A stretch of DNA of 64,000 nt from Alphaproteobacteria bacterium. GTDB taxonomy: Bacteria; Myxococcota_A; UBA796; GCA-2862545. The DNA is taken from the NCBI GenBank assembly GCA_020632955.1, contig JACKEO010000015.1:60492-124491 (forward strand), read 5' to 3'. Of this stretch, positions 31,892-40,614 are shown piece by piece; the stretch's first letter is position 1, and the number at the start of each line of letters is the position of its first letter. The notes under the pieces are model-generated. The model was not told the DNA's origin. It made no database searches and worked only from the letters and a program-made list of their open reading frames with translations. The translations under genes were made by a program, and so were the position numbers.

Positions 31892-33660
31892 GGCTCGCCG
31901 ATCTTCTCGATGTAGCGGAAGATCGTGCGCGCATCGACGCCGAGGTCGCGCGCCGTCTGCGCCTTGTTCCAGCCGTTCAGGTCGAGGACCTTGCGGATGT
32001 AGTCCACCTTGAACTGCTCCTGGGCATCGGCCAGCGACACCACGTGGCGCTTGGTGGCGTCGGCCAGCCCCAGGTCGTCGGGGTTGAGCAGGGCGCGGTC
32101 CGACATGATGACCGCCTTCTTGATCACGTTGGCGAGCTGCCGCACGTTGCCCGGCCACGCGTGGCCCTTGAGCGCCGTGAGGGCCTGGTTGGTGAAGCCC
32201 TGGGTGCGGGCGCCGTACTGCTCCCGGAAGCGCTGCAGGAAGTACTGGGCGAGCAGGGCGATGTCCTCGCCGCGATCCCGCAGGGGCGGCAGCTCGATCG
32301 AGACCTCGTTCAGCCGGTAGTAGAGGTCCTCGCGGAAGTCGCCCACGGCGATCATCTCGGCGGGCACGCGGTTGGTGGCGGCCACCACGCGCAGATCCAC
32401 CGGGCGGGGCTTCACGTCGCCCACGCGCTCGATGCAGCGCTCCTGCAGCACCCGCAGGAGCTTGACCTGCAGGTTGGTGGGCATCTCCCCGATCTCGTCG
32501 AGGAAGAGGGTGCCGCCGTTGGCTGCCTCGATGCGGCCCACCTTGTCGAAGTCGGCGCCGGTGAAGGCGCCCTTGGCGTGCCCGAAGAGCTCGCTCTCGA
32601 GGAGGTTCTCGGGGATGGCGCCGCAGTTGATCGCCACGAAGGGACCGCCGGCGCGCCCGGACTGCGCGTGCAGCTCACGCGCCACCAGCTCCTTGCCGGT
32701 GCCCGTCTCGCCCAGCACCAGCACCGACAGGTCGGTGGGGGCCACCTTCTTCACCACCTTGTAGACCTGCCGCATGGACGGGGCCGAGCCCACGAGCTCG
32801 CCGTGGTCGGCCTTGTCGAGCTGCTTGCGCAGGCTGGCGTTGTCGTGCTTGAGCTGGTTGAGCAGCAGCGCGTGCGACACCACGGTGCTGGCCTGGGCGG
32901 CGTAGATCGTGAGGATCGTGAGGTCGCGCTCGGTGAACAGGCCCTGCACGGCGTCGTTGCCCAGGTAGATCACGCCCAGCAGGTCGTTCTGGTGGATGAG
33001 CGGCACGCACATCACGCTCGACAGCTTCAGGTCGACCACCGACGTGGCCCGCCCGAAGTGGGTGTCGTGCAGCGCATCCGACACGATCACGGGCTCCAGC
33101 GTCTGCACCACCCGGTCGACGATGGAGTCGGAGATGCGGGACAGGTCGAGCACCTCGTCGGAGACGTTGTGCACCGCGGCGAGCTGACGGTCGCCGTCGC
33201 GCAGCAGGATGATGAAGCCCTTCTCGGCGCGCGTGACCCGCACCAGGCCCTGCAGCAGCGTGGCGAAGAGCCGCTGGGGCGTGGTGTCGCGCATCATCTC
33301 GGACGAGATCTGCACCAGCTCCTCGAGCAGCGAGAGCGCCACGCGCTCCTCCGTCTGCTCGGCCACCGGCTCGCCCTCGCGGAACACCACCTTCCACGCG
33401 CCCAGCATCAGCTCCGTGCCCGGCCCCAGGCTGGCCTGGCGGGTGCGTCGGCCGTCGACGAAGAGGGAGGCCTGGCGGTCGTTGCTGGCCACCGACCAGG
33501 CAGTGCCCTGGCGCAGCACCGTGGCGTGGCTCTCGGCCAGGCCGGCGTCGTCGAGCACGAGGTCGTTGCCGCGCGCGCGCCCGATCGTCGTCAGCACCTT
33601 GTGCAGACGGTGCGTCCGCCGGTCGTCCCGGACGGTGTGGCGCACGTCGAGCCAGGCCAT
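31888..33660 (-). CDS. sigma54-dependent transcriptional activator with FHA and GAF domains
   Basis: A 590-residue regulator. Residues of about 20-95 are an FHA phospho-threonine-binding domain (TIGRARGNDLVLDD, then AESHATV), about 120-280 a GAF sensor, about 300-520 the AAA+ domain with Walker A GETGTGKE, the GAFTGA loop that contacts sigma54 and the Walker B FLDEIGEM, and the C-terminus is a Fis-type helix-turn-helix. FHA in place of a receiver domain links it to Ser/Thr kinase signalling, a common arrangement in myxobacteria. It heads the coupled coaE operon. Target promoters are unknown. Confidence 0.93.
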   Translation of the reverse strand: MAWLDVRHTVRDDRRTHRLHKVLTTIGRARGNDLVLDDAGLAESHATVLRQGTAWSVASNDRQASLFVDGRRTRQASLGPGTELMLGAWKVVFREGEPVAEQTEERVALSLLEELVQISSEMMRDTTPQRLFATLLQGLVRVTRAEKGFIILLRDGDRQLAAVHNVSDEVLDLSRISDSIVDRVVQTLEPVIVSDALHDTHFGRATSVVDLKLSSVMCVPLIHQNDLLGVIYLGNDAVQGLFTERDLTILTIYAAQASTVVSHALLLNQLKHDNASLRKQLDKADHGELVGSAPSMRQVYKVVKKVAPTDLSVLVLGETGTGKELVARELHAQSGRAGGPFVAINCGAIPENLLESELFGHAKGAFTGADFDKVGRIEAANGGTLFLDEIGEMPTNLQVKLLRVLQERCIERVGDVKPRPVDLRVVAATNRVPAEMIAVGDFREDLYYRLNEVSIELPPLRDRGEDIALLAQYFLQRFREQYGARTQGFTNQALTALKGHAWPGNVRQLANVIKKAVIMSDRALLNPDDLGLADATKRHVVSLADAQEQFKVDYIRKVLDLNGWNKAQTARDLGVDARTIFRYIEKIGEP

Positions 33661-33728
33661 CGACCCTCCTGAGCGGGGAGGCTTATCATGAACGGCCCCC
33701 GGGGCGGCGCACCCCGTGGTGGCGCGGC

Positions 33729-34430
33729 TCAGCCGCCCACCGTCTCGTCCGAGGCCACCTTGCCGTCGACCAGGGTGACCACGCGGCGCACGCGCTTCAT
33801 CACGCGCTCGTCGTGGGTGGACAGCAGGAAGGTGGTGCCGTGGCGCTCGTTGAGGCTGCGGATGAGGTCGAGCAGCCGCTCGGCGGTGGCGGAGTCGACG
33901 TTGGCCGTGGGCTCGTCGCCGAGCACCACCGCCGGGCGTGCCGCCACCGCGCGGGCGATGGCCACCCGCTGCTGCTGTCCCCCCGACAGCTGGTCGGGCC
34001 GACGATCGGCCAGGTCGCCGATGCCCAGCTCCTCGAGCAGCGACGCCACGCGCGTGCGCTGCTCCGCCTCGGGCACGCCCTGCAGCGCCAGCACGCTGGC
34101 GGCGTTCTCGTGCGCCGACATCACGGGCACGAGGTTGTAGGACTGGAAGACGAAGCCGATGCGATCCCGGCGCAGCGCGGCGCGCTCCCGGGCCGTGAGC
34201 GTGGCCAGGTCGACGCCGTCCACCCGCACGGTGCCGGTGGTGGGCACGTCGAGGGCGCCGGCGAGGTGCAGGGCGGTGGACTTGCCCGACCCCGACGGGC
34301 CCACGATCGCCGTGAGCTCCCCAGGGTGCACGACGAGGTCGAGGCCGCGCAGCGCGCGCACCTCGACGTCCCCCTGGTGGAAGACCTTGGTGACCCCTTC
34401 GAAGGACAGGACGGGGGGGGAGGTGGTCAT
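33729..34430 (-). CDS. ABC transporter ATP-binding protein, LolD/MacB type
   Basis: A 233-residue ATPase. Walker A GPSGSGKST, the Q-loop FQSYNLVPVM, the signature LSGGQQQRVAIARA, Walker B VVLGDEPT and H-loop STHDERV are all present and correctly spaced. It belongs to the LolD/MacB/FtsE class, which pairs with FtsX-type permeases to move lipoproteins or other molecules out of the inner membrane. ATG 34430 overlaps the upstream permease stop (ATGA). It is the last of three minus-strand ABC genes. Confidence 0.93.
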   Translation of the reverse strand: MTTSPPVLSFEGVTKVFHQGDVEVRALRGLDLVVHPGELTAIVGPSGSGKSTALHLAGALDVPTTGTVRVDGVDLATLTARERAALRRDRIGFVFQSYNLVPVMSAHENAASVLALQGVPEAEQRTRVASLLEELGIGDLADRRPDQLSGGQQQRVAIARAVAARPAVVLGDEPTANVDSATAERLLDLIRSLNERHGTTFLLSTHDERVMKRVRRVVTLVDGKVASDETVGG

Positions 34431-35677
34431 GCGAGGTTGATCGCCTCCACCGGCTCCACGCGGCCGGCGCGCCAGGCCGGGTAGAGCCCGGCGAGCAGGG
34501 TGGCGCCCACCACGAAGATCGCGATGAGGGCGAGGTTCTCGGGGAAGATCCCGATGCGGAGCTCCGGGGGCATGCCCACGCCGGCCACCTCGAGGGCCTC
34601 GTCGGTGCCCGTCATCGCGCTCACGTCGATGGGGTGGGTGGCCAGCCAGAAGTACAGCGGCGCCGTGACCACGCCGCCGGCCACGACGCCCACGAGGCCG
34701 AGCCAGCCGCTCTCCCACACCACCAGGCGGAAGAGCTGCATGGGGCTGTAGCCGATGGCCAGGAGGATCCCGAACTCGCGGGTGCGCTCCAGCACGCTCA
34801 CGAAGAGGGTGTTGAAGATGGAGGCGGCCACCAGGATCATGATGACCAGCTCCATGAAGCGCGCGCCGCCCACCTTCATCGCGATGAAGGCCGACAGGTC
34901 GGGCTGCACCTCGTCCCAGGTGAGCGCCGCCACGCCCTCGGGCAGGCCCGCGGCCACCAGGGCGTCACGCATCGCGCGCACGCGGCGGGGGTCCTTGGCG
35001 AAGAGGGCCACGGTGGTGGCCTCGTCGGGCGCGTAGCCCAGCACCTCGCGCACCGTGTCGAGCCCCAGGATCACGATGCCGGCGTCGGCGCTGGGGGCCC
35101 CCGTGCTCACGAGGCCCTTCACCCTGCCCACGCCCGAGACGATCTCGCCCTGCTTGTCGACCAGCGTGTAGACCACCTTGCCGCCCAGCTCCACCTTCAG
35201 CAGCTCGGCGAGGCGCCGGCCCAGGAGCAGGCCGGGGTCGTCGGGCCCGTCGATCCAGGAGCCCTCCACCAGGCCCTTCGACAGCTGGAAGGTGTGCTCG
35301 TCCTCACGGGTGGGGTCGACCGCCATGAAGAAGACGCCCAGGTTCCGCCCGGCCGTGGCCGCCATCGCCTGGCCCTGGATGCGCACCATCGCCTTGTCGA
35401 CGTAGGGATCGGCCTCCGAGACCTCCACGAGGGCGTCGGTGTCCTGCACCGTGCGGGTGAGGGTGGGGGTGTCGTTGTACTCGGGGTGCTGCAGCGAGAC
35501 GTGACCGCCGCCCATGCGCGCCGCGATGTCGATCATGTCGGCGAAGTTGCGGTCCTGCAGGGCGGTGAACATCACCGCGAGCAGCAGGCCGAAGCCGATG
35601 GAGGCCAGCGTGAGCAGCGTGCGCCGACGGTTCCGCCAGAGGTTGCGCCAGGCCAGGACGGCGAGTCGGGGTCCCAT
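34427..35677 (-). CDS. FtsX-type ABC permease
   Basis: A 416-residue permease with the FtsX/MacB layout. A first membrane helix (LLTLASIGFGLLLAVMFTAL) is followed by about 200 residues of periplasmic domain, then three helices (LVIMILVAASIFNTLFVSVLERTREFG, LVGVVAGGVVTAPLYFWLA, IFVVGATLLAGLYPAWRAGRV). The TREFGILLAIG coupling-helix motif is typical. It is coupled to the ATPase downstream. Likely exports lipoproteins or a peptide; no periplasmic MacA-like adaptor is nearby. Confidence 0.9.
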   Translation of the reverse strand: MGPRLAVLAWRNLWRNRRRTLLTLASIGFGLLLAVMFTALQDRNFADMIDIAARMGGGHVSLQHPEYNDTPTLTRTVQDTDALVEVSEADPYVDKAMVRIQGQAMAATAGRNLGVFFMAVDPTREDEHTFQLSKGLVEGSWIDGPDDPGLLLGRRLAELLKVELGGKVVYTLVDKQGEIVSGVGRVKGLVSTGAPSADAGIVILGLDTVREVLGYAPDEATTVALFAKDPRRVRAMRDALVAAGLPEGVAALTWDEVQPDLSAFIAMKVGGARFMELVIMILVAASIFNTLFVSVLERTREFGILLAIGYSPMQLFRLVVWESGWLGLVGVVAGGVVTAPLYFWLATHPIDVSAMTGTDEALEVAGVGMPPELRIGIFPENLALIAIFVVGATLLAGLYPAWRAGRVEPVEAINLA

Positions 35678-35707
35678 GGGGTGCTCCTGGGCGGGGGGCC
35701 GCCCGGC

Positions 35708-36922
35708 CTACTGGTAGCGCATCGCGTCGATCGGCCGGAGCCGGGCGGCGCGGATGGCGGGGATGAGGGTGGCGAAGGCGACGATGACCAGCAGCAGGAC
35801 GACGGCCGTGGTGAGGTTCTGCAGGTCGTAGGAGCCGGTCCACACCTCGGCCATCGCCAGGCCCATCACGGCCGTGCCGCCCAGCGCGCCCACGTTGATG
35901 CCGTGCACCGTGAGGTACCAGGCGAAGGGGGCGGCCAGGAGCGTGCCCACGGCGATGGCGAGCACCGTCTGGATGGCCGTCTCGGTGACGATGAGCGCCA
36001 GCACGGCCCAGGGACCCATGCCCAGCGCCTTCATGACGCCCAGCTCCCGCACCCGCTCGAACACGGCCATCAGCACGGCGTTGAGCACGAGGATGCCGAT
36101 CGCCAGGTAGATGATGAGGAAGACGAAGACCATCACGGAGCGGCTGGAGTCCAGCATCGTGGCGATGGTGGGCAGCAGCTCGCGCCAGGTCTGCACCACG
36201 GCCGGCCCGGCCGCCGTCCGTGCGCGCGCCGCCGCCTCGTCGAGGGGCAGGTCGGCCGGACGGCGCACGATGATCTCGTGGGCCCCCCGGGGCAGCACGA
36301 AGAGCTCGCGGAAGGTGGTGTCGAGCAGGAAGATGGCGGCACGGTCGGTGCCCTCGCTCACCGGGCCCAGGATGCCCCGCACCGCGAAGAGGTCGTTGGC
36401 CACGCTGCCGTCGGCCGCCTGCGAGAGCACCACCAGCTCGTCGCCCAGCCCCACGCCCAGCGCGCGTGCCAGGCGGCGGCCGATCACCACCCCCTTCGGC
36501 GCGTCGGCGGCGAGCCACCGCCCCTCGCCCAGGCGCTCGGGCAGCTTGAGCGCGCGCGCGTCGGCCACCGGGTCGAGGCCGCGGAGCACGACGCCGGCAG
36601 AGGCCTCGTCCGACGCGGCGAGCCCGCCCGACAGCAGCCGCACGGTGGCCGTGAGGCCCGCCTCCTCGAGGGCCGCGACGAGGGCGGCCGGATCCTCGAT
36701 CACCGTGGACAGGCCGGGCTCGTCGTCCCAGGCCTCCGGGTGGATCTGCAGGTCGCCCACCTCGAGATCGAGGACGTCGCCCTCCATGCTGTCGAGGTAG
36801 CCCTGCACCAGGCCCGAGTAGAGGATGGTGGTCCACAGCGCGAAGGCCATGGCGGCGATCGTCACCAGGCTCCGACGGCTGTTCCGCCAGACGTTCCGCC
36901 ACGCGATGCGCAGGAGGGTCAT
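35708..36922 (-). CDS. FtsX-type ABC permease
   Basis: A 404-residue permease with the same layout as the next gene downstream: N-terminal helix near residues 15-37 (LVTIAAMAFALWTTILYSGL), a periplasmic domain, then three helices at the C-terminus (VMVFVFLIIYLAIGILVLNAVLMAVFERVRELGVMKALG, LIVTETAIQTVLAIAVGTLLAAPF, TTAVVLLLVIVAFATLIPAIRAARL). Two distinct FtsX-type permeases with one ATPase suggest a heterodimeric transporter of the LolCDE kind. It heads the three-gene unit, 30 bases before the second permease. Confidence 0.9.
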   Translation of the reverse strand: MTLLRIAWRNVWRNSRRSLVTIAAMAFALWTTILYSGLVQGYLDSMEGDVLDLEVGDLQIHPEAWDDEPGLSTVIEDPAALVAALEEAGLTATVRLLSGGLAASDEASAGVVLRGLDPVADARALKLPERLGEGRWLAADAPKGVVIGRRLARALGVGLGDELVVLSQAADGSVANDLFAVRGILGPVSEGTDRAAIFLLDTTFRELFVLPRGAHEIIVRRPADLPLDEAAARARTAAGPAVVQTWRELLPTIATMLDSSRSVMVFVFLIIYLAIGILVLNAVLMAVFERVRELGVMKALGMGPWAVLALIVTETAIQTVLAIAVGTLLAAPFAWYLTVHGINVGALGGTAVMGLAMAEVWTGSYDLQNLTTAVVLLLVIVAFATLIPAIRAARLRPIDAMRYQ

Positions 36923-37004
36923 GCCGGCCTCCGCAGGTGTCTTGGCGCGCCACGGACCCTGCGTCCACCGGGGAGCCCCGCGGGCCGCGCGCCGTCGATC
37001 GCCC

Positions 37005-37829
37005 TCAGAAGGTCCAGCCCACCTGCACGGCCATCCCGTCGGCGCGCGGCACGACGGCCACGCTGGGCGGCCCCAGCTGGTCCTTGCGCCAGCTCAGGCC
37101 GCCGTCGACCACGGACGTGAGCCAGGTGGCGTAGAAGGCGCCGGCGGCCGACATGCTGAACGCATCGCGCAGGAGCACGGCGCGATCCCGCAGCTGCGTG
37201 GCCACGTCGGGCGGCAGGCCCGGCTGGTGGTACAGCGCCACCTGCTGGTCGATCACCGCCCAGGCCGCCACGGAGGTGGCGGCGAAGCCCACCTGGAGGA
37301 TGGCGTACACGGTGCCGCGCACCGGGCGGCGCTGCTGGAACTGGGGCACGCCGAAGGGGGCGTAGCCCCACCAGGGGAGGGGCCGCGGACGGGTGTAGGC
37401 CGGGCGGGCCTCCCGTTCGGTGTTGAAGGTCTCGATCACCACGGCCGGGTGCTCGTAGGGACTCACCCGGTAGTCGGCGTCGCGGGCGAGCACCTTGCTG
37501 AAGTAGGCCCGCGCCTCGTCACGACGCCCCTGCAGCAGCTGGATCTCGCCCAGGTAGATCCACGACTCGGCCCAGATCTCGAAGGGGACGTCGGCATCGG
37601 GGGCGTTGGCCCGGATGAGCACGCCCAGGAACTCGGAGCGCGCCACGTCCACGTCGCCCATCACGTAGCGCTCGCGGGCCCGACGGAACTGCTCCGCGAC
37701 CTCGACCTGGGCATCGGCGGGCACGGGCGCCCCCTCCGGCTCCGCAGCCCACGCAGGTGATCCGAGCACGAGGGTCAGCAGGAGGGCGTGCAGCTCTGTC
37801 CTCGCACGACGGCCGAAGCACCTTAGCAC
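37005..37829 (-). CDS. exported protein with TPR-like N-terminal part
   Basis: A protein of up to 274 residues with a signal peptide ending in LGSPAWAAEPEG. The N-terminal half has a TPR-like helical pair (AEQFRRARERYVMGDVDVARSEFLGVL, WIYLGEIQLLQGRRDEARAYFSKVL). A Pro-rich linker leads to a C-terminal part with two hydrophobic helices (TVYAILQVGFAATSVAAWAVI and AAGAFYATWLTSVVD). The start is uncertain: GTG 37829 gives a normal signal peptide but has no ribosome site, while CTG 37793 has a GAGG six bases upstream. It lies 83 bases before the ABC permease group on the same strand. Function unknown. Confidence 0.7.
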   Translation of the reverse strand: MLRCFGRRARTELHALLLTLVLGSPAWAAEPEGAPVPADAQVEVAEQFRRARERYVMGDVDVARSEFLGVLIRANAPDADVPFEIWAESWIYLGEIQLLQGRRDEARAYFSKVLARDADYRVSPYEHPAVVIETFNTEREARPAYTRPRPLPWWGYAPFGVPQFQQRRPVRGTVYAILQVGFAATSVAAWAVIDQQVALYHQPGLPPDVATQLRDRAVLLRDAFSMSAAGAFYATWLTSVVDGGLSWRKDQLGPPSVAVVPRADGMAVQVGWTF

Positions 37830-37972
37830 CGGGCCCCGGGGTGCGCCGGAGCCTCGGAGAGTCGCGGAAAACACGACTTCACCTGAAAGGAGTACCGTCG
37901 CGGACGATTCCGGTTAGTCGCCAGCTTGCCCTAGGGGTGGGGCCGTCTGCGTGGCTGGGGGTAGAAGCAACC

Positions 37973-38596
37973 ATGCGTGGGCTGGAACACGAGAGCGTGT
38001 GGCCGGAGATCGTGCGCCGCCGGGATGAGCTCCCGCTGGCGAGACTGGCGGAGATGGCAGGATGCAGCCCGGGAGAGGTGGCCTCCGCGCTCGTCCGCAC
38101 GGGCGTCGTGCACGAGGCGGTCGACGACGCCGGGCAGCTGCCGCCCGAGCCGGGTGACCCCCGGGTCGTGGATGCCGGCGGTGAGCGTCTGGCCCATGGC
38201 GCGGTGGATCCGTCGGTGCGCGAGGCCCTCGCCCGCCTGCGTCCGGGCTCCAAGGACATGCAGGTGGCGGCCTACGCCGACCTGCTCGGTCGGGTGCCCG
38301 ACGCCGAGGTGGCGCGGCGCGCGGGCGTCAGCATCCGCACCATCGCGAGCTTCCGCGCGCGTCACGCGATCCCCGGGTACGCCGGGCCGCGACGTCCCGC
38401 GACGCGACGGGCGTCCGCCCCCCGGGCCGCGCCCGAGCCCGGCGACGTGGCGTGGCGGGTGGTGCTCCGAGGCGACGAGGGCGACACCAGCGGCGTGGTG
38501 GTGGCCACCGATCTCGCGCAGGCCGCCGCCCGCGCCGAGGCGGCGGGGCGTGGCGAGGTGGTCTCCCTCGAGCGCATCGGCCCCGTGCTGGGCTGA
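37973..38596 (+). CDS. uncharacterised helix-turn-helix-like protein
   Basis: A 207-residue protein with two helix-turn-helix-like segments: DELPLARLAEMAGCSPGEV at about residues 18-36 and VPDAEVARRAGVSIRTIASFRARHAIPGY at about 107-135, the second being the stronger match. A basic, Pro-rich linker leads to a C-terminal alpha/beta piece (WRVVLRGDEGDTSGVVVATDLAQAAARAEAAG, then EVVSLERIG). I do not recognise a named family. It could be a DNA- or RNA-binding regulator. It starts at ATG 37973, and a TAGTCG hexamer lies 58 bases upstream. It is divergent from the exported TPR-like gene, across about 140 bases. Confidence 0.7.
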   Translation: MRGLEHESVWPEIVRRRDELPLARLAEMAGCSPGEVASALVRTGVVHEAVDDAGQLPPEPGDPRVVDAGGERLAHGAVDPSVREALARLRPGSKDMQVAAYADLLGRVPDAEVARRAGVSIRTIASFRARHAIPGYAGPRRPATRRASAPRAAPEPGDVAWRVVLRGDEGDTSGVVVATDLAQAAARAEAAGRGEVVSLERIGPVLG

Positions 38597-38656
38597 CCCG
38601 GCAGGAGCTGCGCCGATTCGGCCCACGAGGCGCGTACGCCGACACGGGCGCCGCGA

Positions 38657-40156
38657 TCACGGCGTGTCGGCCACCCTCGGCACCCGCAGCGCGAACCGCC
38701 CGGTGTCGTCGGTGAGGCCGAAGCCCACGGGCACGCCGTCGCTGTCGACCACCCGCAGGATGGCGGCGGTGAGCGGCTCGGCGCGCGGCTCGCCCAGGTC
38801 CGCCGTGACCCTGCCCACCAGGAGCACGCCCTCGTCCAGGGCGAGATCGATGTCGTTGCCGGGTCGCTCCACCCGGATCCGACGGGGGGCCAGCTCGTCG
38901 CGGAGGGAGGGCGGCTGGATCACGCAGTCCAGGGGACCCTCGGGGAGCTCCCAGGCGAGCACGCCCTCGCCGTCGGTGGCGCCGGTGAAGAGGCGGTGGT
39001 TGCCCAGCGGCTCCACGCACACCACCGGCGCGCCCAGCAGGGGCAGGGCGTCGGGGTCGGTGAGCTCGAAGCGTGCCTCGACGACGCCGGGCACCTCGAA
39101 GGAGCCGAGGTCGACGTCGGCGAGCACCTCGAGGGCGTCGATGCGGATGGGCGCGTAGGGGTCGCCGTCGCGCGGCAGCGTCTCCACGGCGTAGGTGCCT
39201 GCGGGCAGGCGGGCGTCGAGGAAGCCCCGGTTGTCGGTGACGCCCTCGAGCTGGAAGGTGGCGCCCGCGCCGTGGTCGGCGAGGGAGCTGGCCACCAGGC
39301 GCACCGCCATGCCCGACAGGCCGCCTCCCTTCGGGCCCACCAGCCGGAGGGTGGCGACGGCCTTGGTGGTGGCCCGGAAGCTGAGGTCCACGCGCAGGCC
39401 CTCGTCGTCCACCTCGTGGAGCTCGGAGATCAGCGTGGGCTCGCGGCTCGCGGGCGGGCCGGAGGACACCACGGCCCAGGCGCCGGGGCGCACGTGGATC
39501 TCGTACCAGCCGCCGTCGTCGGTGGGCGCCACCGAGGTGGCGAGGCCCTCGGCGCTCACGGCGTGGACCGGCGCCCCCACCACCGGCGAGCCCTCGGCGT
39601 CGCGCACGCGTCCGTACAGCGGCACCCCGCGTCCGAGGTCGAGATCGACCACCGCGTCCGCGAGGAGGAGGCGGCTCTCGCGGTGCACGGGGAGCAGCGG
39701 ATCGTCGGGCACGAACTCGAGCACGTAGGCGTCGCGGTTCACCTGCACGTCGAAGGAGCCCGCCGCGTCGGGCGCGGCCACCCAGGTCTCGTCCACCGAC
39801 TGCTGGGCGAGGCGCATCACGCCCGTGGCGGGCACGAGGCGTGCGGGCAGGTCCGCGGCGCCGAAGCCCGTCACCAGCTCCCCCTGCACCGTGCCCGTGA
39901 GGCGCACCGCCGGGGCCACGAGCAGCTCGAAGCCGCTGCCCTCCTCGAACGGGCCGAAGCGATGCGGGAGGATGGGACGGTCGGGCGCGGGCTGCACCGT
40001 GGGGTCCACCTCCAGCACGAAGCCGCCCGGGACGCGCGGCGGATCGCTGGGCTCGCTCGCGTCGGTGTCGGAGGCGTCGTCCTCGTAGCGGAGCGACGTG
40101 ACGCTGCCGCAGCCGGCGAGGAGTGCCATCAGGACGAGGGGGCGCAGCGACCTCAC
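38657..40156 (-). CDS. lipoprotein with carboxypeptidase-regulatory-like beta domains
   Basis: A 499-residue lipoprotein: signal PLVLMALLAGC, then an acidic Asp/Thr/Ser linker (DASDTDASEPSD). The mature part has four to five repeated beta-sandwich segments of the carboxypeptidase-regulatory/CarboxypepD_reg type (VPLYGRVRDAEGSPVVGAPVHAV, GWYEIHVRPGAWAVV, GFLDARLPAGTYAVE). Such domains are found in secreted and surface proteins. It starts at GTG 40156, overlapping the upstream lipoprotein stop (GTGA). It is the last gene of the kinase operon. Binding partners are unknown. Confidence 0.8.
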   Translation of the reverse strand: MRSLRPLVLMALLAGCGSVTSLRYEDDASDTDASEPSDPPRVPGGFVLEVDPTVQPAPDRPILPHRFGPFEEGSGFELLVAPAVRLTGTVQGELVTGFGAADLPARLVPATGVMRLAQQSVDETWVAAPDAAGSFDVQVNRDAYVLEFVPDDPLLPVHRESRLLLADAVVDLDLGRGVPLYGRVRDAEGSPVVGAPVHAVSAEGLATSVAPTDDGGWYEIHVRPGAWAVVSSGPPASREPTLISELHEVDDEGLRVDLSFRATTKAVATLRLVGPKGGGLSGMAVRLVASSLADHGAGATFQLEGVTDNRGFLDARLPAGTYAVETLPRDGDPYAPIRIDALEVLADVDLGSFEVPGVVEARFELTDPDALPLLGAPVVCVEPLGNHRLFTGATDGEGVLAWELPEGPLDCVIQPPSLRDELAPRRIRVERPGNDIDLALDEGVLLVGRVTADLGEPRAEPLTAAILRVVDSDGVPVGFGLTDDTGRFALRVPRVADTP

Positions 40157-40614
40157 GGTGTCACCTCGAACTCGACCTCGACGGTGTTCTCGGGCGTGCC
40201 GTCGAAGACGAAGGCGCGGATCAGGGCCGGGGAGGGAAGCCGGGAGGTGTCCTCGATGCGCACCCGGCACACCTGGTCCGACCCCACCGCGTAGCGGTCG
40301 AGCGTGTACGGCAGGTTGTCGAGGTCGGGCCATTCGAAGAACAAGGCGTCTCCATCGGGGTCGGAGGCGATCACGCTCAGCACCACGGTGCCGCCACTCG
40401 CGGCGAGGCGGAAGGGCACGGTGGTGGGGAAGAGGATCTCCGGCGGCTCGTTGACCAGGATGGGCGGGATGGGCTTGACGTAGAAGCAGGCCGCCAGCGG
40501 CAGGAAGCAGAGCGCGTGCCAGATCGGCGAGGTGGCGTGGGGGACGCGACCGTGGGGGGCAGGGGCCGGGAGGGGGGGGCGGTGGACACGCCCGGACCAC
40601 GACATCCCGATCAC
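40153..40614 (-). CDS. small putative lipoprotein
   Basis: A 153-residue protein starting at a GTG (40614) that overlaps the kinase stop (GTGA). ATG 40605 is the alternative. A basic N-terminal part of about 30 residues is followed by the hydrophobic stretch ALCFLPLAAC, a probable lipobox with an unusually long leader. The mature part is beta-rich (TVVLSVIASDPDGDALFFEW fits a cadherin-like/Ig-like fold with a DPDGD calcium-type loop). Its stop overlaps the next lipoprotein gene as GTGA. It sits between a kinase and a lipoprotein, so it may act in the same envelope process. Confidence 0.65.
   Translation of the reverse strand: MIGMSWSGRVHRPPLPAPAPHGRVPHATSPIWHALCFLPLAACFYVKPIPPILVNEPPEILFPTTVPFRLAASGGTVVLSVIASDPDGDALFFEWPDLDNLPYTLDRYAVGSDQVCRVRIEDTSRLPSPALIRAFVFDGTPENTVEVEFEVTP

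Noticed and set aside
34427..36922. Two adjacent permeases as a gene duplication with an assembly error
   Set aside because: The two differ throughout and each has its own start and stop. They are distinct FtsX-type proteins.
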